DNA of 64,000 bases from Entomomonas moraniae (GCF_003991975.1 NZ_CP029822.1:3273478-3337477), one strand, 5' to 3'. Counted from the stretch's first letter, positions 28,493 to 38,964 are shown. Program-made: numbers and translations. The notes: generated by a model from the sequence alone, not told the origin.

Positions 28493-30586
28493 ATGCTAAC
28501 AATTGATAGTTTAGCTGATCGCTTATCTGAATACCTAACACCCGTGCAGGTTAATGGTATTCGACGTGCCTATTATTACGCAGATCAAGCTCATGATGGG
28601 CAACGCCGCCGTAGTGGTGAAAAATATATCACCCACCCCTTAGCTGTTGCCAGTATTTTAGCGGATATGCATATGGATCATCAAAGCCTTATGGCTGCGA
28701 TGTTACATGATGTTATTGAAGATACGGGGATTCCCAAAGAGGCACTGGTTGAGCAATTTAGCGAGGCAGTTGCTGACTTGGTAGATGGTGTTAGCAAATT
28801 AACCCAAATATCTTTCGATAGTAAAGAGCAAGCGCAAGCAGAGAACTTTCAAAAAATGGCCATGGCCATGGCTCGAGACATTCGAGTAATTATTGTTAAA
28901 TTAGCCGATCGCTTGCACAATATGAGAACGTTGGAGGTAATGTCTCCCCCTAAACGTCGTCGTATTGCGAAAGAAACCCTCGAAATTTATGCCCCTATAG
29001 CAAATCGATTAGGGATGCGTGATGTGCAAGTTAGCTTAGAAGATCTTAGCTTTAAAGCCATGCATCCAATGCGTTCATCTTTAATTGGTAAGGCCGTTCA
29101 AAAAGTCAGTGGTCATCGTCGTGAGGTTGTTGCAAAGTTTCAGTCAGCTATTGAAGCCTGTATTGTAAGGGAAAACTTACAGGGTACAGTAACAGGGCGC
29201 GAGAAGCATTTCTATAGTATCTACAAGAAAATGAAAGACAAAAAAAAGTCTTTTAATGAGATTATGGATATTTATGCTTTTCGCATTGTTGTTGACTCCG
29301 TCGATATGTGTTATCGCGTATTAGGTGCAATGCATAACCTATTTAAACCTGTTCCAGGACGTTTTAAAGATTATATTGCTATTCCCAAAGCCAATGGTTA
29401 TCAATCATTACACACTTCCCTTTTTGGGATGAATGGGATTCCGATAGAAGTTCAAATCCGCACCAAAGAAATGGATGAAATGGCCAGCTATGGCATTGCT
29501 GCTCACTGGCTGTATAAATCGGGCAGTGATGAAGTCAATCAGTCTCGAGTGAAGCGTTGGGTTAAGAACTTGCTAGAGCTTCAACAACGGGCGGGCAGTT
29601 CATTAGAATTTGTTGAGAACGTTAAGACCGACCTCTTTCCAGATGAAGTTTATGTATTTACGCCTAAAGGGCGTATTATGGAGTTAGTGAAGGGGTCAAC
29701 AGCTGTTGATTTCGCCTATGCTGTTCATACTGACGTGGGTAATACTTGTATTGCTTGCCGTATTGATCGCCACTTAGCGCCTTTATCACAAATATTAGAA
29801 AGTGGTTCAACGGTTGAAATTGTTTGTTCTCCAAATGCGAGGCCTAATCCTGCATGGTTAAACTTTATTGTAACAGGGCGCGCTAGAACAAATATTCGCC
29901 ACGCTTTAAAACAACAGAAGCAAAAAGAATCTATTAAGTTAGGTGAAAGCCTATTAAGTAAAGAGTTATCAGCCAATGGGTTTGGTTTGGATCAAATAGA
30001 GCCAGAACGTATTGATGCTGTCTTAAAAGAATATAAGTTGGCATGTCTTGAAGATCTGTTTGAAGAAATAGGGCTGGGTAATCGAGTTTCTTACTTTGTA
30101 GCACAACATTTGGTTAAAGGATTTGATAAAACGACAGCTAATAAAAAGCCACTTGAAATTACCGGCACTGAAGGATTAGTTATTAGTTATGCAAAATGTT
30201 GCTATCCTATTCCACGTGATCCGATTATTGGTCATCTATCCATAGGCAAAGGAATTGTCGTCCACATAGAAAATTGCAAGTCTATTGCTGATAAGACCGA
30301 TACTGATAAATATATCCCTTTACAATGGGCCATTAATATCTCGGGAGAGTTTGAAGTTCAATTGCATGTTGAACTTGAACAACAACGTGGATTGATTGCG
30401 TTACTTGCTGATGCCGTCAATGTAGCTGACGCTAATATTGAAAAGATCAGTGTGGACGAACGAGATGGTAAAACTTGTGTTGTTACGATGGTTGTAACTG
30501 TACATAATCGTGTGCATTTATCTCAAGTAATTAAGAAGTTACGCCTTATTAATGGTATTATAAAAATAGCAAGATCAAGACATTAA
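28493..30586 (+). CDS. spoT: Bifunctional (p)ppGpp synthetase/hydrolase SpoT
   Basis: SpoT makes and degrades the alarmone (p)ppGpp in the stringent response. The 697 residues contain, in order, the HD hydrolase domain (about 25-180, with [15 protein letters not shown] and MLHDVIEDT), the synthetase domain (about 230-350, with [10 protein letters not shown] and [10 protein letters not shown]), the TGS domain ([15 protein letters not shown] near 380), a zinc-finger/helical region (YAKCCYPIP) and a C-terminal ACT domain. ATG 28493 with AGGAAAGGG upstream is preferred over the overlapping TTG at 28490. Both catalytic domains look intact. Confidence 0.97.
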   Translation: MLTIDSLADRLSEYLTPVQVNGIRRAYYYADQAHDGQRRRSGEKYITHPLAVASILADMHMDHQSLMAAMLHDVIEDTGIPKEALVEQFSEAVADLVDGVSKLTQISFDSKEQAQAENFQKMAMAMARDIRVIIVKLADRLHNMRTLEVMSPPKRRRIAKETLEIYAPIANRLGMRDVQVSLEDLSFKAMHPMRSSLIGKAVQKVSGHRREVVAKFQSAIEACIVRENLQGTVTGREKHFYSIYKKMKDKKKSFNEIMDIYAFRIVVDSVDMCYRVLGAMHNLFKPVPGRFKDYIAIPKANGYQSLHTSLFGMNGIPIEVQIRTKEMDEMASYGIAAHWLYKSGSDEVNQSRVKRWVKNLLELQQRAGSSLEFVENVKTDLFPDEVYVFTPKGRIMELVKGSTAVDFAYAVHTDVGNTCIACRIDRHLAPLSQILESGSTVEIVCSPNARPNPAWLNFIVTGRARTNIRHALKQQKQKESIKLGESLLSKELSANGFGLDQIEPERIDAVLKEYKLACLEDLFEEIGLGNRVSYFVAQHLVKGFDKTTANKKPLEITGTEGLVISYAKCCYPIPRDPIIGHLSIGKGIVVHIENCKSIADKTDTDKYIPLQWAINISGEFEVQLHVELEQQRGLIALLADAVNVADANIEKISVDERDGKTCVVTMVVTVHNRVHLSQVIKKLRLINGIIKIARSRH

Positions 30587-30615
30587 TAGATAATATTCTT
30601 TTGAGGATAGCGTTT

Positions 30616-30999
30616 ATGAGAAAAGAAGTCATCAAAACAGAAAAGGCTCCTGCGGCAATTGGTACTTACTCACAAGCAATAAAGGTTGGTGAAACCGTTT
30701 ATTTGTCAGGACAAATTCCTTTAAATCCGTTAACCATGCAGTTAATTGATGGTGGGTTTGAAGCGCAGGCTGTACAAGTGTTCGAGAATTTAAAAGCAGT
30801 AGCTGAAGCCGCTGGCGGAAGCTTACAAAATATTGTGAAACTAAATATCTATTTAACTGATTTGGATAATTTTACTAAACTAAATGAAATTATGGGTCGT
30901 TATTTTGCAGAGCCTTATCCTGCACGTGCGGCAATCGGTATTAGTGCTTTACCCAAGGGCTCATTGGTGGAGATGGATGCTGTTTTAGTCTTGGGATAG
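30616..30999 (+). CDS. ridA: Reactive intermediate deaminase RidA
   Basis: RidA hydrolyses reactive enamine/imine intermediates such as 2-aminoacrylate made by PLP enzymes. The 127-residue protein has the YjgF/YER057c signature: [12 protein letters not shown] near the start, the arginine in [15 protein letters not shown], and VEMDAVL at the end. GAGGA lies 9 bases before the ATG at 30616; an upstream in-frame TTG at 30601 is unlikely. It follows spoT by 29 bases, as in Pseudomonas. Confidence 0.96.
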   Translation: MRKEVIKTEKAPAAIGTYSQAIKVGETVYLSGQIPLNPLTMQLIDGGFEAQAVQVFENLKAVAEAAGGSLQNIVKLNIYLTDLDNFTKLNEIMGRYFAEPYPARAAIGISALPKGSLVEMDAVLVLG

Positions 31000-31026
31000 C
31001 TCAATTAATTTTAAAAGGTTAAATAC

Positions 31027-31938
31027 ATGACGCTCACAGAACTTCGTTACATTGTTGTATTGGCACAAGAAAAACACTTTGGTAAAGCGGCTGATCGTTG
31101 TACCGTCAGTCAACCAACGTTGTCTGTGGGTGTTAAAAAGATAGAAAAAGAGCTGGGTGTCTATATTTTTGAGCGCAGTAAAAACTCTGTGCGCTTAACG
31201 CCTGTGGGTGAGATTATTGTCGAACAGGCAAAGAAAGTACTAGAGCAAACCCAGGTGATACGTGAGTTGGCACTGATTGGTAAAGACCAGTTGTCCGCCC
31301 CTTTAAGGGTGGGTGCAATCTATACCATAGGGCCTTATTTGTTTCCCCACCTTATCCCTGAGTTACACACTATTGCTCCAAATATGCCTTTGTACATAGA
31401 GGAAAACTTTACTCATGTGCTAAAAGAAAAATTAAAGGCTGGGGATCTGGATGCCATTATTGTTGCACTACCTTTTAGCGATGTCGATATTGTAGCGAAA
31501 CCTTTGTATGACGAATACTTTGATGTTTTGTTACCCGCGAAGCATCCTTGGGCTAAGCGTAAATCTATCAATCCTGATGAATTGTCAGGTAAGACACTCT
31601 TACTATTAGGTGAGGGGCATTGTTTTCGTGATCAAGTGTTAGAAGCCTGCCCAACACATAAGGAACACGGTGGTAATGGTAGTGAGTATACAGAAGTAGA
31701 ATCTACATCGCTTGAAACTATTCGCCATATGGTTGCCTCTGGATTAGGTGTTTCTGTGCTTCCTCATTCTGCTATTCATAGCCCTTACTATGCTGAAGGA
31801 GTAGTTGAAGTCAGACCTTTCTCTGCACCAAAACCTAAAAGAACAGTTGCTATTGCTTGGCGTATGAGTTTTCCAAGGGCTAAGGCAATTGATGTATTAG
31901 TTGACGCTATTCAGCGTTGTGCAGACAACATACTTTAA
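31027..31938 (+). CDS. oxyR: Hydrogen peroxide-sensing regulator OxyR
   Basis: OxyR is a LysR-type activator that senses hydrogen peroxide by a disulfide switch. The HTH lies at about 18-37 (FGKAADRCTVSQPTLSVGVK). The two redox cysteines fall at C199 and C208 in GEGHCFRDQVLEAC, the same positions as in E. coli OxyR. At 303 residues it is full length. It is followed by recG after only 9 bases, an arrangement also found in Pseudomonas. An AAAAGG ribosome binding site precedes the ATG. Confidence 0.96.
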   Translation: MTLTELRYIVVLAQEKHFGKAADRCTVSQPTLSVGVKKIEKELGVYIFERSKNSVRLTPVGEIIVEQAKKVLEQTQVIRELALIGKDQLSAPLRVGAIYTIGPYLFPHLIPELHTIAPNMPLYIEENFTHVLKEKLKAGDLDAIIVALPFSDVDIVAKPLYDEYFDVLLPAKHPWAKRKSINPDELSGKTLLLLGEGHCFRDQVLEACPTHKEHGGNGSEYTEVESTSLETIRHMVASGLGVSVLPHSAIHSPYYAEGVVEVRPFSAPKPKRTVAIAWRMSFPRAKAIDVLVDAIQRCADNIL

Positions 31939-31947
31939 TATTAATAC

Positions 31948-34023
31948 ATGGCGGATTTAGCCCATACTGCAATTACACACCTAAAAGGTGTTGGTGATGC
32001 GTTAGCTGAAAAGTTAGCCAAGCTATCTATTGTTACCTTACAAGATTTACTGTTTCATTTACCACTACGCTATCAGGATAGAACACGAATCACACCCATA
32101 GGTGCGCTGTTTGCAGGACAAGATGCCGTGGTCGAGGGAGCAGTGATTTCTGCCAGTGTCTTGATGGGACGCCGTCGCAGCTTGTTGGTAAAGTTGCAAG
32201 ATGGTAGCGGTACGATTGGTTTAAGATTTTATTTTTTTAATCAATCACAAAAAAACTCTTTTATCAAAGGTGCCCGTGTGAGGTGCTTTGGCGATGTGCG
32301 TGCAGGCGCATCAGGATTAGAACTCTATCACCCAGAATATCGTATTATTGCAGACGATAAAATAATGCCTGTCGAGCAGACATTAACACCGATTTACCCG
32401 ACTACAGAGGGTCTTACTCAGCAACGATTAAGACAGTTAGTTGAGCAAACATTGGGTTTATTAAGTAGCCATAACTTACCCGATTATTTACCAACGAATT
32501 TAATTGAGCACTATGACTTAGGTGATTTGAGAGAAGCTATTTGTTATCTTCATCACCCACCACCAGATGCTAATGCACAATTATTAGCAGAGGGTAAACA
32601 TTGGGCACAAAAAAGATTAATTTTTGAAGAACTACTTAGCCACCAGCTATCATTACAGCGTTTGCGTGAGCAAATTAGAAGCCAGTCAGCGATAGCCATT
32701 GTACATTCAACTAAACTAGTGCCTGATTATTTAAAACAGTTACCGTTCAGCCCTACTCAAGCACAGCAACGCGTTGTACAAGAAGTAACTTATGATCTTG
32801 GTATGCCGCTTCCCATGTTACGTTTAGTACAGGGGGATGTGGGGGCTGGTAAGACGGTTGTTGCCGCGTTATCTGCGTTGCCCGTAATAGAAGCGGGTTA
32901 TCAAGTAGCACTGATGGCGCCTACGGAGATTTTAGCTGAACAGCATTTTCTAACGTTTCAGCGTTGGTTTGAACCGCTAGGTATTAAGGTGGCTTGGTTA
33001 GCAGGAAAGTTAAAAGGAAAAGCGCGGCAGAATGCGTTAACTGATATTGCTGAAGGTGCGGCAATGGTGATAGGCACGCATGCGCTATTTCAACGTGATG
33101 TTTTTTTTAAGCAATTGGCTTTGGTCATTATTGATGAGCAACACCGTTTTGGTGTTGAACAACGTTTGGCATTAAGAGATAAAAGTGTTGATGGTCTATT
33201 TCTACCTCATCAGTTGATTATGACCGCTACGCCTATTCCAAGAACGCTCGCAATGAGTGCTTATGCTGATTTAGATACTTCTATTCTCGATGAGTTACCA
33301 CCGGGGCGAACGCCCGTATCAACTGTTGTTTTACCTGATAGTCGCAGGCCAGAAGTTATTACTCGTGTCCAGCAAGCTTGTAAAGAGGGAAAGCAGGCGT
33401 ATTGGGTGTGTACATTGATTGAGGAGTCAGAAGAGCTGACTTGCCAAGCGGCTGAAACAACATTTACGGAATTGTCTGAGTTATTGCAGGGCGTTTCTAT
33501 TGGGCTGATTCATGGACGAATGAAAGCAAATGAGAAAGTAGCATTGATGCAACGTTTCAAAGAGGGTGAGTTACAGCTACTTGTTGCTACCACAGTGATT
33601 GAAGTAGGGGTGGATGTGCCTAATGCAAGCTTAATGATTATTGAGAATCCTGAACGATTGGGCTTGGCACAATTACATCAGCTTCGTGGTCGAGTGGGAA
33701 GGGGCCAAGCAGAAAGTTTTTGTTTATTGCTATACCATGCGCCTTTATCAAGAATAGCACAAGAGCGTTTGTCTATTATGCGTGAAACCAATGATGGCTT
33801 TATTATTGCCGAAAAGGATTTGGAAATTAGAGGACCCGGTGAAGTATTAGGAACTCGACAAACAGGATTATTACAATTTAAAGTGGCAGATCTAATGCGC
33901 GATAGCGACTTGTTGCCTGATATTCGAGAAGCTACACAAGAACTCTTAGAAAATCATAAAGAAAGCATCGATTTGTTACTTGATCGTTGGGTAGCTAACC
34001 GAGAACGTTACGGACAAGTCTAA
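31948..34023 (+). CDS. recG: ATP-dependent DNA helicase RecG
   Basis: RecG is a superfamily 2 helicase that remodels stalled forks and Holliday junctions. The 691 residues contain the OB-fold wedge domain (about 50-150), Walker A in QGDVGAGKTVVA near 295, the DEQH box (IIDEQHRFGV) near 395, motif III TATPIPRTLAM, and motifs V-VI ending in QLRGRVGRG. Length is normal. It lies directly behind oxyR. Its stop codon is immediately followed by the stop of the convergent carbonic-anhydrase-like gene. Confidence 0.97.
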   Translation: MADLAHTAITHLKGVGDALAEKLAKLSIVTLQDLLFHLPLRYQDRTRITPIGALFAGQDAVVEGAVISASVLMGRRRSLLVKLQDGSGTIGLRFYFFNQSQKNSFIKGARVRCFGDVRAGASGLELYHPEYRIIADDKIMPVEQTLTPIYPTTEGLTQQRLRQLVEQTLGLLSSHNLPDYLPTNLIEHYDLGDLREAICYLHHPPPDANAQLLAEGKHWAQKRLIFEELLSHQLSLQRLREQIRSQSAIAIVHSTKLVPDYLKQLPFSPTQAQQRVVQEVTYDLGMPLPMLRLVQGDVGAGKTVVAALSALPVIEAGYQVALMAPTEILAEQHFLTFQRWFEPLGIKVAWLAGKLKGKARQNALTDIAEGAAMVIGTHALFQRDVFFKQLALVIIDEQHRFGVEQRLALRDKSVDGLFLPHQLIMTATPIPRTLAMSAYADLDTSILDELPPGRTPVSTVVLPDSRRPEVITRVQQACKEGKQAYWVCTLIEESEELTCQAAETTFTELSELLQGVSIGLIHGRMKANEKVALMQRFKEGELQLLVATTVIEVGVDVPNASLMIIENPERLGLAQLHQLRGRVGRGQAESFCLLLYHAPLSRIAQERLSIMRETNDGFIIAEKDLEIRGPGEVLGTRQTGLLQFKVADLMRDSDLLPDIREATQELLENHKESIDLLLDRWVANRERYGQV

Positions 34024-34548
34024 TTAATAAGTATTTTTAAGTTTTATATATTGCTGAGCACTGTACAATAAAAACTCTTTTTCAGACTCAATCAGCGGGC
34101 GTAGTTGCCTAGCAGGGTTCCCAACATATAGATACCCACCATTTAGTTTTTTCCCGGGTGGAACGACCGTTCCCGCACCAATGATAACATCACTACTGAT
34201 TTCGACATTATCTAGAATAATACTGCCCATACCGATTAATACACGATTACCAATTGTGCAACCATGTAGAACCGCTTTATGCCCAATGGTTACATCCTCA
34301 CCAATGGTGAGAGGTGATCCTTCTTTCCCAGACTCTTCATTTTTGTGTGTAACATGTAATACACAACCATCTTGGACATTGCTTCGTGCACCAATACGAA
34401 TGCTATTAACATCACCACGAATCACAGCATAAGGCCAAATTGAACATTGTTCTCCAAGTTCAACATCACCAATAATAATGGCGGATTCATCAATAAAAAC
34501 ATCACTGCCTATAACAGGTGACTTACCATTGTAAGGGCGAATTGACAT
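34024..34548 (-). CDS. Gamma-carbonic anhydrase family protein (YrdA/PaaY-like)
   Basis: This 174-residue left-handed beta-helix protein is built of hexapeptide repeats (e.g. IGDVEL, IGEDVTIGH, IGMGSIIL). Three histidines placed like the zinc ligands of gamma-carbonic anhydrases are H65, H90 and H95 (in VLHVTH and GHKAVLH). Activity as a true carbonic anhydrase is not assured in the YrdA branch. AACCATC lies upstream with no strong ribosome binding site. Its stop abuts that of recG with no base in between. Confidence 0.9.
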   Translation of the reverse strand: MSIRPYNGKSPVIGSDVFIDESAIIIGDVELGEQCSIWPYAVIRGDVNSIRIGARSNVQDGCVLHVTHKNEESGKEGSPLTIGEDVTIGHKAVLHGCTIGNRVLIGMGSIILDNVEISSDVIIGAGTVVPPGKKLNGGYLYVGNPARQLRPLIESEKEFLLYSAQQYIKLKNTY

Positions 34549-34635
34549 GATGGTTGCTCCATAATAATCTAATGGTACTAAATGGCTGCGAGTATAGCAT
34601 AGATAATAGTGGGTAATATGTACTGTCGCGTATGT

Positions 34636-35208
34636 TTATTTAATATTTAACCAATAAACAGGGTAGCCAAATAATTCGCGAATAACAGAGAAGAAATCTT
34701 TGCCAGAAATATAATCAGGTGATGCCTGCCCAATTTTCTTTATTCCTGCTCGTTTGAAGGCCAGTTTTGTTCTTGCTATGTGGTAGTATTGAGAAACAAT
34801 AATGGCAGATTGTAAGTGATTTTTTTGCATGTACAGGTATGTATTATTTGCTGTAGCACGGGTATTAACACCTTCGGTGTCTCTAATAATGGCAGATGAG
34901 GGAATACCCCTTGCTATAAGGTAGTTAGACATTGCAATAGCTTCGTTGAAACCTTCTTTGCCTGTGCCACCACTTACTAGAATTCGAGGTGCATAGCCCT
35001 GTTGATAAATTTCTATCGCTTTGTTGAGGCGAACAGCTAATCCCCTACTAGGTATCCCAGAAGGTGAAACTTTGTTGCCTAATACTACGATGAGATCAGC
35101 TTTAAACACATTGTCTTTTGCATTTAATAGAATAATTGTAAAGATAAGTGTTATAAAAATAATAGGAATAATCCAAAAGATTTTTTTGTGATGAGCAATC
35201 CATTTCAT
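34636..35208 (-). CDS. YdcF-like DUF218 membrane-anchored protein
   Basis: This 190-residue protein has one N-terminal membrane helix (about 8-28) and a DUF218 domain facing the periplasm. The domain signatures are ADLIVVLGNKV, RLNKAIEIYQQGYAPRILVSGG near 62-83, and a middle block with E113-G-V-N-T-R-A-T-A-N. Members include YdcF and the SanA and ElyC proteins, with roles in envelope polysaccharide metabolism or vancomycin tolerance. It most resembles the short SanA/YdcF class. It is a single gene between the carbonic-anhydrase-like and TerC-family genes. Confidence 0.85.
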   Translation of the reverse strand: MKWIAHHKKIFWIIPIIFITLIFTIILLNAKDNVFKADLIVVLGNKVSPSGIPSRGLAVRLNKAIEIYQQGYAPRILVSGGTGKEGFNEAIAMSNYLIARGIPSSAIIRDTEGVNTRATANNTYLYMQKNHLQSAIIVSQYYHIARTKLAFKRAGIKKIGQASPDYISGKDFFSVIRELFGYPVYWLNIK

Positions 35209-35278
35209 ACAGTGTCAGTACAGTTATCGTAAATTTTTATTATAGCCTTGTACTCGTTAAAAGGATATAAGTGCACGC

Positions 35279-35308
35279 AAAAAGGTGGTTAGATCAAACC
35301 ACCTTTTA
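35279..35308 (-). terminator. Rho-independent terminator of the TerC-family gene
   Basis: An 11-bp stem (AAAAGGTGGTT with AACCACCTTTT) encloses a 6-base loop. On the minus strand it is followed by a run of T. It lies just past the stop codon of the gene that ends at 35318. Confidence 0.85.
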
Positions 35309-35317
35309 AGAGGGATA

Positions 35318-36364
35318 TTAAGAAGCAGCGTTATCCGTAGATTTGTTTTTATCTGGAAATATAAAGCTAGCTAAAATGCCAAGCGCCAGAACAATAAGAA
35401 CAACATATAAACTCCATGTTGGTTTTATTTCATAACCAAAGTGCCAAATGTGGTTAGCGGCATTAAGCCCTAGTTTGAAGGCTACAAAGAACAGTAAAAA
35501 GATAACGGCTTTTTCTAAATGTACTAAGTATTTTCGTAATGCCTCTAATACAAAGTAGAGTGTTCTTAAGCCTAAAATGGCAAACATCATGGCTGAATAA
35601 ACAATAAGAGGCTCCCTGCTGACGGCAATAATCGCTGGGACGCTATCAAACGCAAACATTAAGTCAGAGAGTTCGATCACTGCAAGACATAACAGTAATG
35701 GCGTAGCATAAATAGCCCCTTTTTTTACCATCACTTTTAGGTTGCTATTTTCTGGTTTTTGGAGTTCTTCAATGACAGTGTTGCTTGATAGAAAAAAGCG
35801 ATGACCAACGATTTTTGGAAAAACAGGAAAAAACTTACGAACAAGGCGATTAGCGAGGTGGTCTGAGTAGTCTTTTATTTCTTCATCTTCATCTTTGTTT
35901 TTAAGCATCATAATTGCAGTAAAAGCAACGATGATAGCAAAAACAATCTCGACCCAAGGGCCAAGCGCCAATAGTTCTGTTCCAATAGCAACAAAAATCC
36001 CTCTGAACACAATAGCCCCAATAACGCCTAGGTAGAGAATTCTATGGCGGTATATATCGGGGATTTTAAACCATGCGAAAATAGCCATGATAACAAATAG
36101 ATTATCGACAGAAAGCACTTTCTCTAGTGCATAACCCGTGATAAACAGCGTTGCTGTTTCAGCATCGTGGTGAACATATAAAAAGGCAGCAAATCCAAGG
36201 GAGATAGCGACCCAAAATAAAGACCACAATGTAGCACTTTTTAAGCTAATCGGTTTATCGCTACGGTGTGCAAATAAGTCAATTAATAATGCAGCAACGG
36301 AAAGGGCGATAAAGATAGCAAGTGTTTCAATTGGAAATCCAAGAGGAGTTTGGGTTTGTTCCAT
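35318..36364 (-). CDS. TerC/Alx-family integral membrane protein
   Basis: This 348-residue membrane protein of the TerC/Alx family has about nine hydrophobic segments. Family motifs are GYALEKVLSVDNLFV near 80-94 and AVIELSDLMFAFDSVPAI near 225-242, whose acidic residues lie in the membrane and are thought to bind metal. Family members export manganese or confer tellurite resistance. E. coli alx is controlled by a manganese/pH riboswitch; no such structure was recognised in the 235 bases upstream here. The gene is divergent from cycA. Confidence 0.88.
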   Translation of the reverse strand: MEQTQTPLGFPIETLAIFIALSVAALLIDLFAHRSDKPISLKSATLWSLFWVAISLGFAAFLYVHHDAETATLFITGYALEKVLSVDNLFVIMAIFAWFKIPDIYRHRILYLGVIGAIVFRGIFVAIGTELLALGPWVEIVFAIIVAFTAIMMLKNKDEDEEIKDYSDHLANRLVRKFFPVFPKIVGHRFFLSSNTVIEELQKPENSNLKVMVKKGAIYATPLLLCLAVIELSDLMFAFDSVPAIIAVSREPLIVYSAMMFAILGLRTLYFVLEALRKYLVHLEKAVIFLLFFVAFKLGLNAANHIWHFGYEIKPTWSLYVVLIVLALGILASFIFPDKNKSTDNAAS

Positions 36365-36518
36365 TATACAACCTAATTAAATTATTGATATTCATGAGTG
36401 TGAGTGGTTAAAATGTATTGCTTAAGGCTGTCTATATACATGATTAGATGTAAAAAAAATGTCGTTTTTGACAAAGCGCATAAACTAAAGCCTATTTATT
36501 AAAATAAATAGCACTCAT

Positions 36519-36524
36519 TATAAT
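36519..36524 (+). promoter_or_regulatory. Candidate -10 element upstream of cycA
   Basis: A perfect TATAAT lies 75 bases before the cycA ATG. A poor -35 (TTATTA) is 17 bases upstream. The whole 235-base intergenic stretch is AT-rich, so chance matches are likely. Confidence 0.35.
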
Positions 36525-36599
36525 ATATAACCACCTTATGAAATAAATCAATATATTAATATTCAATCATTTAATAATAGTTTAAGAGGTTTCTTTACA

Positions 36600-37994
36600 A
36601 TGGATAATAGTCCTCAGAATAATGATGATGAGCTAAATCGTCATTTAACCAACCGGCATATCCAACTGATTGCTATCGGTGGCGCAATAGGGACTGGTTT
36701 ATTTATGGGGGCGGGTAAGACCATTCATTTAGCAGGCCCTTCTATTTTGTTGGTTTACATGATTATTGGTGGAATGTTGTTTTTTGTTATGCGCGCCATG
36801 GGGGAGTTGCTTTTATCGAATCTTAATTATAAATCATTTATCGATTTCGCGACTGATCTATTAGGGCCAATGGCGGGATTTTATATAGGCTGGACCTATT
36901 GGTTTTGTTGGATCGTGACAGGCATTGCGGATTTAATTGCGATTGCTGGTTATGTTGAGTATTTTGCCCCTAGCGTAGCACCTTGGATACCTGCACTTCT
37001 CTGTATTTTTCTCTTTTTATGCTTGAACCTTTTGACTGTAAAGCTCTTTGGCGAAATGGAGTTCTGGTTTGCTATTATTAAGATTGTGGCTATTATTGCG
37101 CTAATAGTTGTGGGCTTTTGCTTTATTGTTTATGGTTTTAAAACACCTTCAAATGTTGAGACATCGTTGTCCAATATTTGGAATGATGGAGGTTTCTTTC
37201 CTACGGGAGGGTGGGGGTTTATTGCTGGATTCCAAATAGCTGTATTTGCCTTCGTGGGGATAGAGTTAGTCGGGACGACAGCAGCTGAGACCAGTGACCC
37301 ATTAAAAACATTACCTAAGGCCATTAATGCGATACCTGTTCGAATTATTTTATTCTATGTTTTGTCACTTGCTGTCATTATGTCCGTAATGCCATGGCAA
37401 ACTATTTCTCCAGAGAAAAGTCCTTTTATCTCTTTGTTTGCTTTTGCTGGTATTCCTGCGGCAGCAGCAGTGGTTTATTTTGTGGTGTTAACTTCTGCAG
37501 CTTCTTCTGCAAACAGTGGAATTTTTTCAACAAGTCGTATGTTATTCGGTCTTGCTTCAACAAGAAAAGCTCCGAGTGCTTTTGCTAAACTATCCAGGGC
37601 TTCAGTGCCTGCGCGGGGGCTATTGTTTTCATGTGCATGCTTGTTACCTGGCGCAATATTATTATATTTTAATAATAAAGACATTATTCATGCATTTACA
37701 TTGGTGACTACATTATCAACCATTCTATTTATCTTTGTTTGGACGTTGATTCTTTTATCTTACATTGCTTATCGTAAAAAACGCCCAGAGTTGCATGAGA
37801 AGTCTTCTTATAAAATGCCAGGGGGATTATTTATGTGTTACCTCTGCCTAGTGTTTATGGCGTTTTTATTAGTTGCTTTGGCGTTCAGAGAAGATACCCG
37901 TCAGGCACTATTATTTAGCCCTCTTTGGTTTGTTATTTTAGGAGTTGGTTACTATTGCATTCCTAATACAGTTAAATCAGAGTGGAAGAATTAA
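36600..37994 (+). CDS. cycA: D-serine/D-alanine/glycine permease CycA
   Basis: CycA is a proton-coupled importer of glycine, D-alanine and D-serine in the inner membrane. The 464 residues show twelve membrane segments and strong similarity to E. coli CycA throughout: LTNRHIQLIAIGGAIGTGLF at about 16-35, MRAMGELLLSNL, FAFVGIELVGTTAAET near 216-231, and SSANSGIFSTSRMLFGLA. It belongs to the amino acid/polyamine/organocation superfamily. It is a single gene, closed by a strong terminator shared with the ribosomal protein genes. Confidence 0.95.
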   Translation: MDNSPQNNDDELNRHLTNRHIQLIAIGGAIGTGLFMGAGKTIHLAGPSILLVYMIIGGMLFFVMRAMGELLLSNLNYKSFIDFATDLLGPMAGFYIGWTYWFCWIVTGIADLIAIAGYVEYFAPSVAPWIPALLCIFLFLCLNLLTVKLFGEMEFWFAIIKIVAIIALIVVGFCFIVYGFKTPSNVETSLSNIWNDGGFFPTGGWGFIAGFQIAVFAFVGIELVGTTAAETSDPLKTLPKAINAIPVRIILFYVLSLAVIMSVMPWQTISPEKSPFISLFAFAGIPAAAAVVYFVVLTSAASSANSGIFSTSRMLFGLASTRKAPSAFAKLSRASVPARGLLFSCACLLPGAILLYFNNKDIIHAFTLVTTLSTILFIFVWTLILLSYIAYRKKRPELHEKSSYKMPGGLFMCYLCLVFMAFLLVALAFREDTRQALLFSPLWFVILGVGYYCIPNTVKSEWKN

Positions 37995-38068
37995 TCGTAA
38001 TAGTTGTTAGATTAGAGACTATTGTTAGGAATGAGAATAGTCTTTTAAAAATATAAATGATTGGATAT

Positions 38069-38099
38069 AAAAAAAGCACCCATAAGGGTGCTTTTTTTT
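38069..38099. terminator. Bidirectional terminator between cycA and rpsI
   Basis: A 13-bp stem (AAAAAAAGCACCC with GGGTGCTTTTTTT) with a 4-base loop lies between convergent cycA and rpsI. Eight T follow on the plus strand, and T-rich sequence also follows on the minus strand. Confidence 0.92.
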
Positions 38100-38114
38100 G
38101 AACTGCAAAACAAA

Positions 38115-38504
38115 TTAACGTTTTGAGTATTGTGGACGTTTACGCGCTTTGCGTAGACCCACTTTCTTACGTTCAACTTCACGCGCATCACGAGTAACGT
38201 AACCTGCTTTACGTAGGATACTACGTAAAGTTTCATCGTATTCGATTAATGCACGAGTAATACCGTGACGAATAGCACCTGCTTGACCGCTTACACCACC
38301 ACCGATAACAGTGATGAAAAGATCGAAGTTTTCAGTGTTTTCTGTTAACTCTAAAGGTTGACGAACAACCATGCGAGCAGTTTCACGACCAAAGAATGTA
38401 TCAAGGTCACGATTGTTAATAGAAATTTTACCAGTGCCTTTGCGTAAGAATACACGTGCAACGGCAGTTTTGCGACGACCTGTACCGTAGTTTTGAGCTG
38501 ACAT
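38115..38504 (-). CDS. rpsI: 30S ribosomal protein S9
   Basis: S9 binds 16S rRNA in the small-subunit head, and its C-terminal tail reaches the P-site tRNA. The 129-residue protein has [18 protein letters not shown] at the start and ends in the typical RKRPQYSKR. The frame is open to a TTG at 38510; AGGA placed 6 bases before ATG 38504 fixes the start. It follows rplM by about 15 bases in the standard L13-S9 operon. Confidence 0.98.
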   Translation of the reverse strand: MSAQNYGTGRRKTAVARVFLRKGTGKISINNRDLDTFFGRETARMVVRQPLELTENTENFDLFITVIGGGVSGQAGAIRHGITRALIEYDETLRSILRKAGYVTRDAREVERKKVGLRKARKRPQYSKR

Positions 38505-38519
38505 AATCAATCCTGCCTA

Positions 38520-38948
38520 TTAAATTTTCAATTCTTGTGGTTGTTGAGCTGTGTGTGGGTGTTCTGAACCTTTATACACTTTCAGCTTACGATACATAGC
38601 GCGACCTAAAGGATTCTTAGGTAACATACCTTTTACAGCTGTTTCAATAATACGCTCTGGCGCTCTAACAACGAGTTTGTCAAAAGTAATTTCTTTAATC
38701 CCACCAGGAAAACCTGAATGAGAGTAATATTTTTTATCTGTTGTTTTTGAACCAGTTACTTTTACTTGCTCAGCATTGATAACAACGATGTAGTCACCTG
38801 TATCAACGTGAGGAGTATATTCTGGTTTATGTTTACCACGTAAACGTAATGCGATTTCAGTCGCTAAACGACCCAATGTTTTTCCTGCCGCATCAATAAC
38901 AAACCAGTCACGTTTAACTGTTTCTGGCTTTGCACTAAAAGTTTTCAT
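38520..38948 (-). CDS. rplM: 50S ribosomal protein L13
   Basis: L13 is an early assembly protein of the large subunit. The 142 residues match the family throughout, with [21 protein letters not shown] near 19-39 and [19 protein letters not shown] near 106-124. It is the first gene of the rplM-rpsI operon. In E. coli, L13 represses its own operon through the mRNA leader. The leader here (38949-39060) contains two candidate hairpins, described separately. Confidence 0.98.
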   Translation of the reverse strand: MKTFSAKPETVKRDWFVIDAAGKTLGRLATEIALRLRGKHKPEYTPHVDTGDYIVVINAEQVKVTGSKTTDKKYYSHSGFPGGIKEITFDKLVVRAPERIIETAVKGMLPKNPLGRAMYRKLKVYKGSEHPHTAQQPQELKI

Positions 38949-38964
38949 TCTTTATAGCCTCAAG

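Noticed and set aside
36365..36599. Manganese (yybP-ykoY) riboswitch upstream of the TerC-family gene
   Set aside because: No matching conserved segments were found on the minus strand; the region is plain AT-rich sequence.
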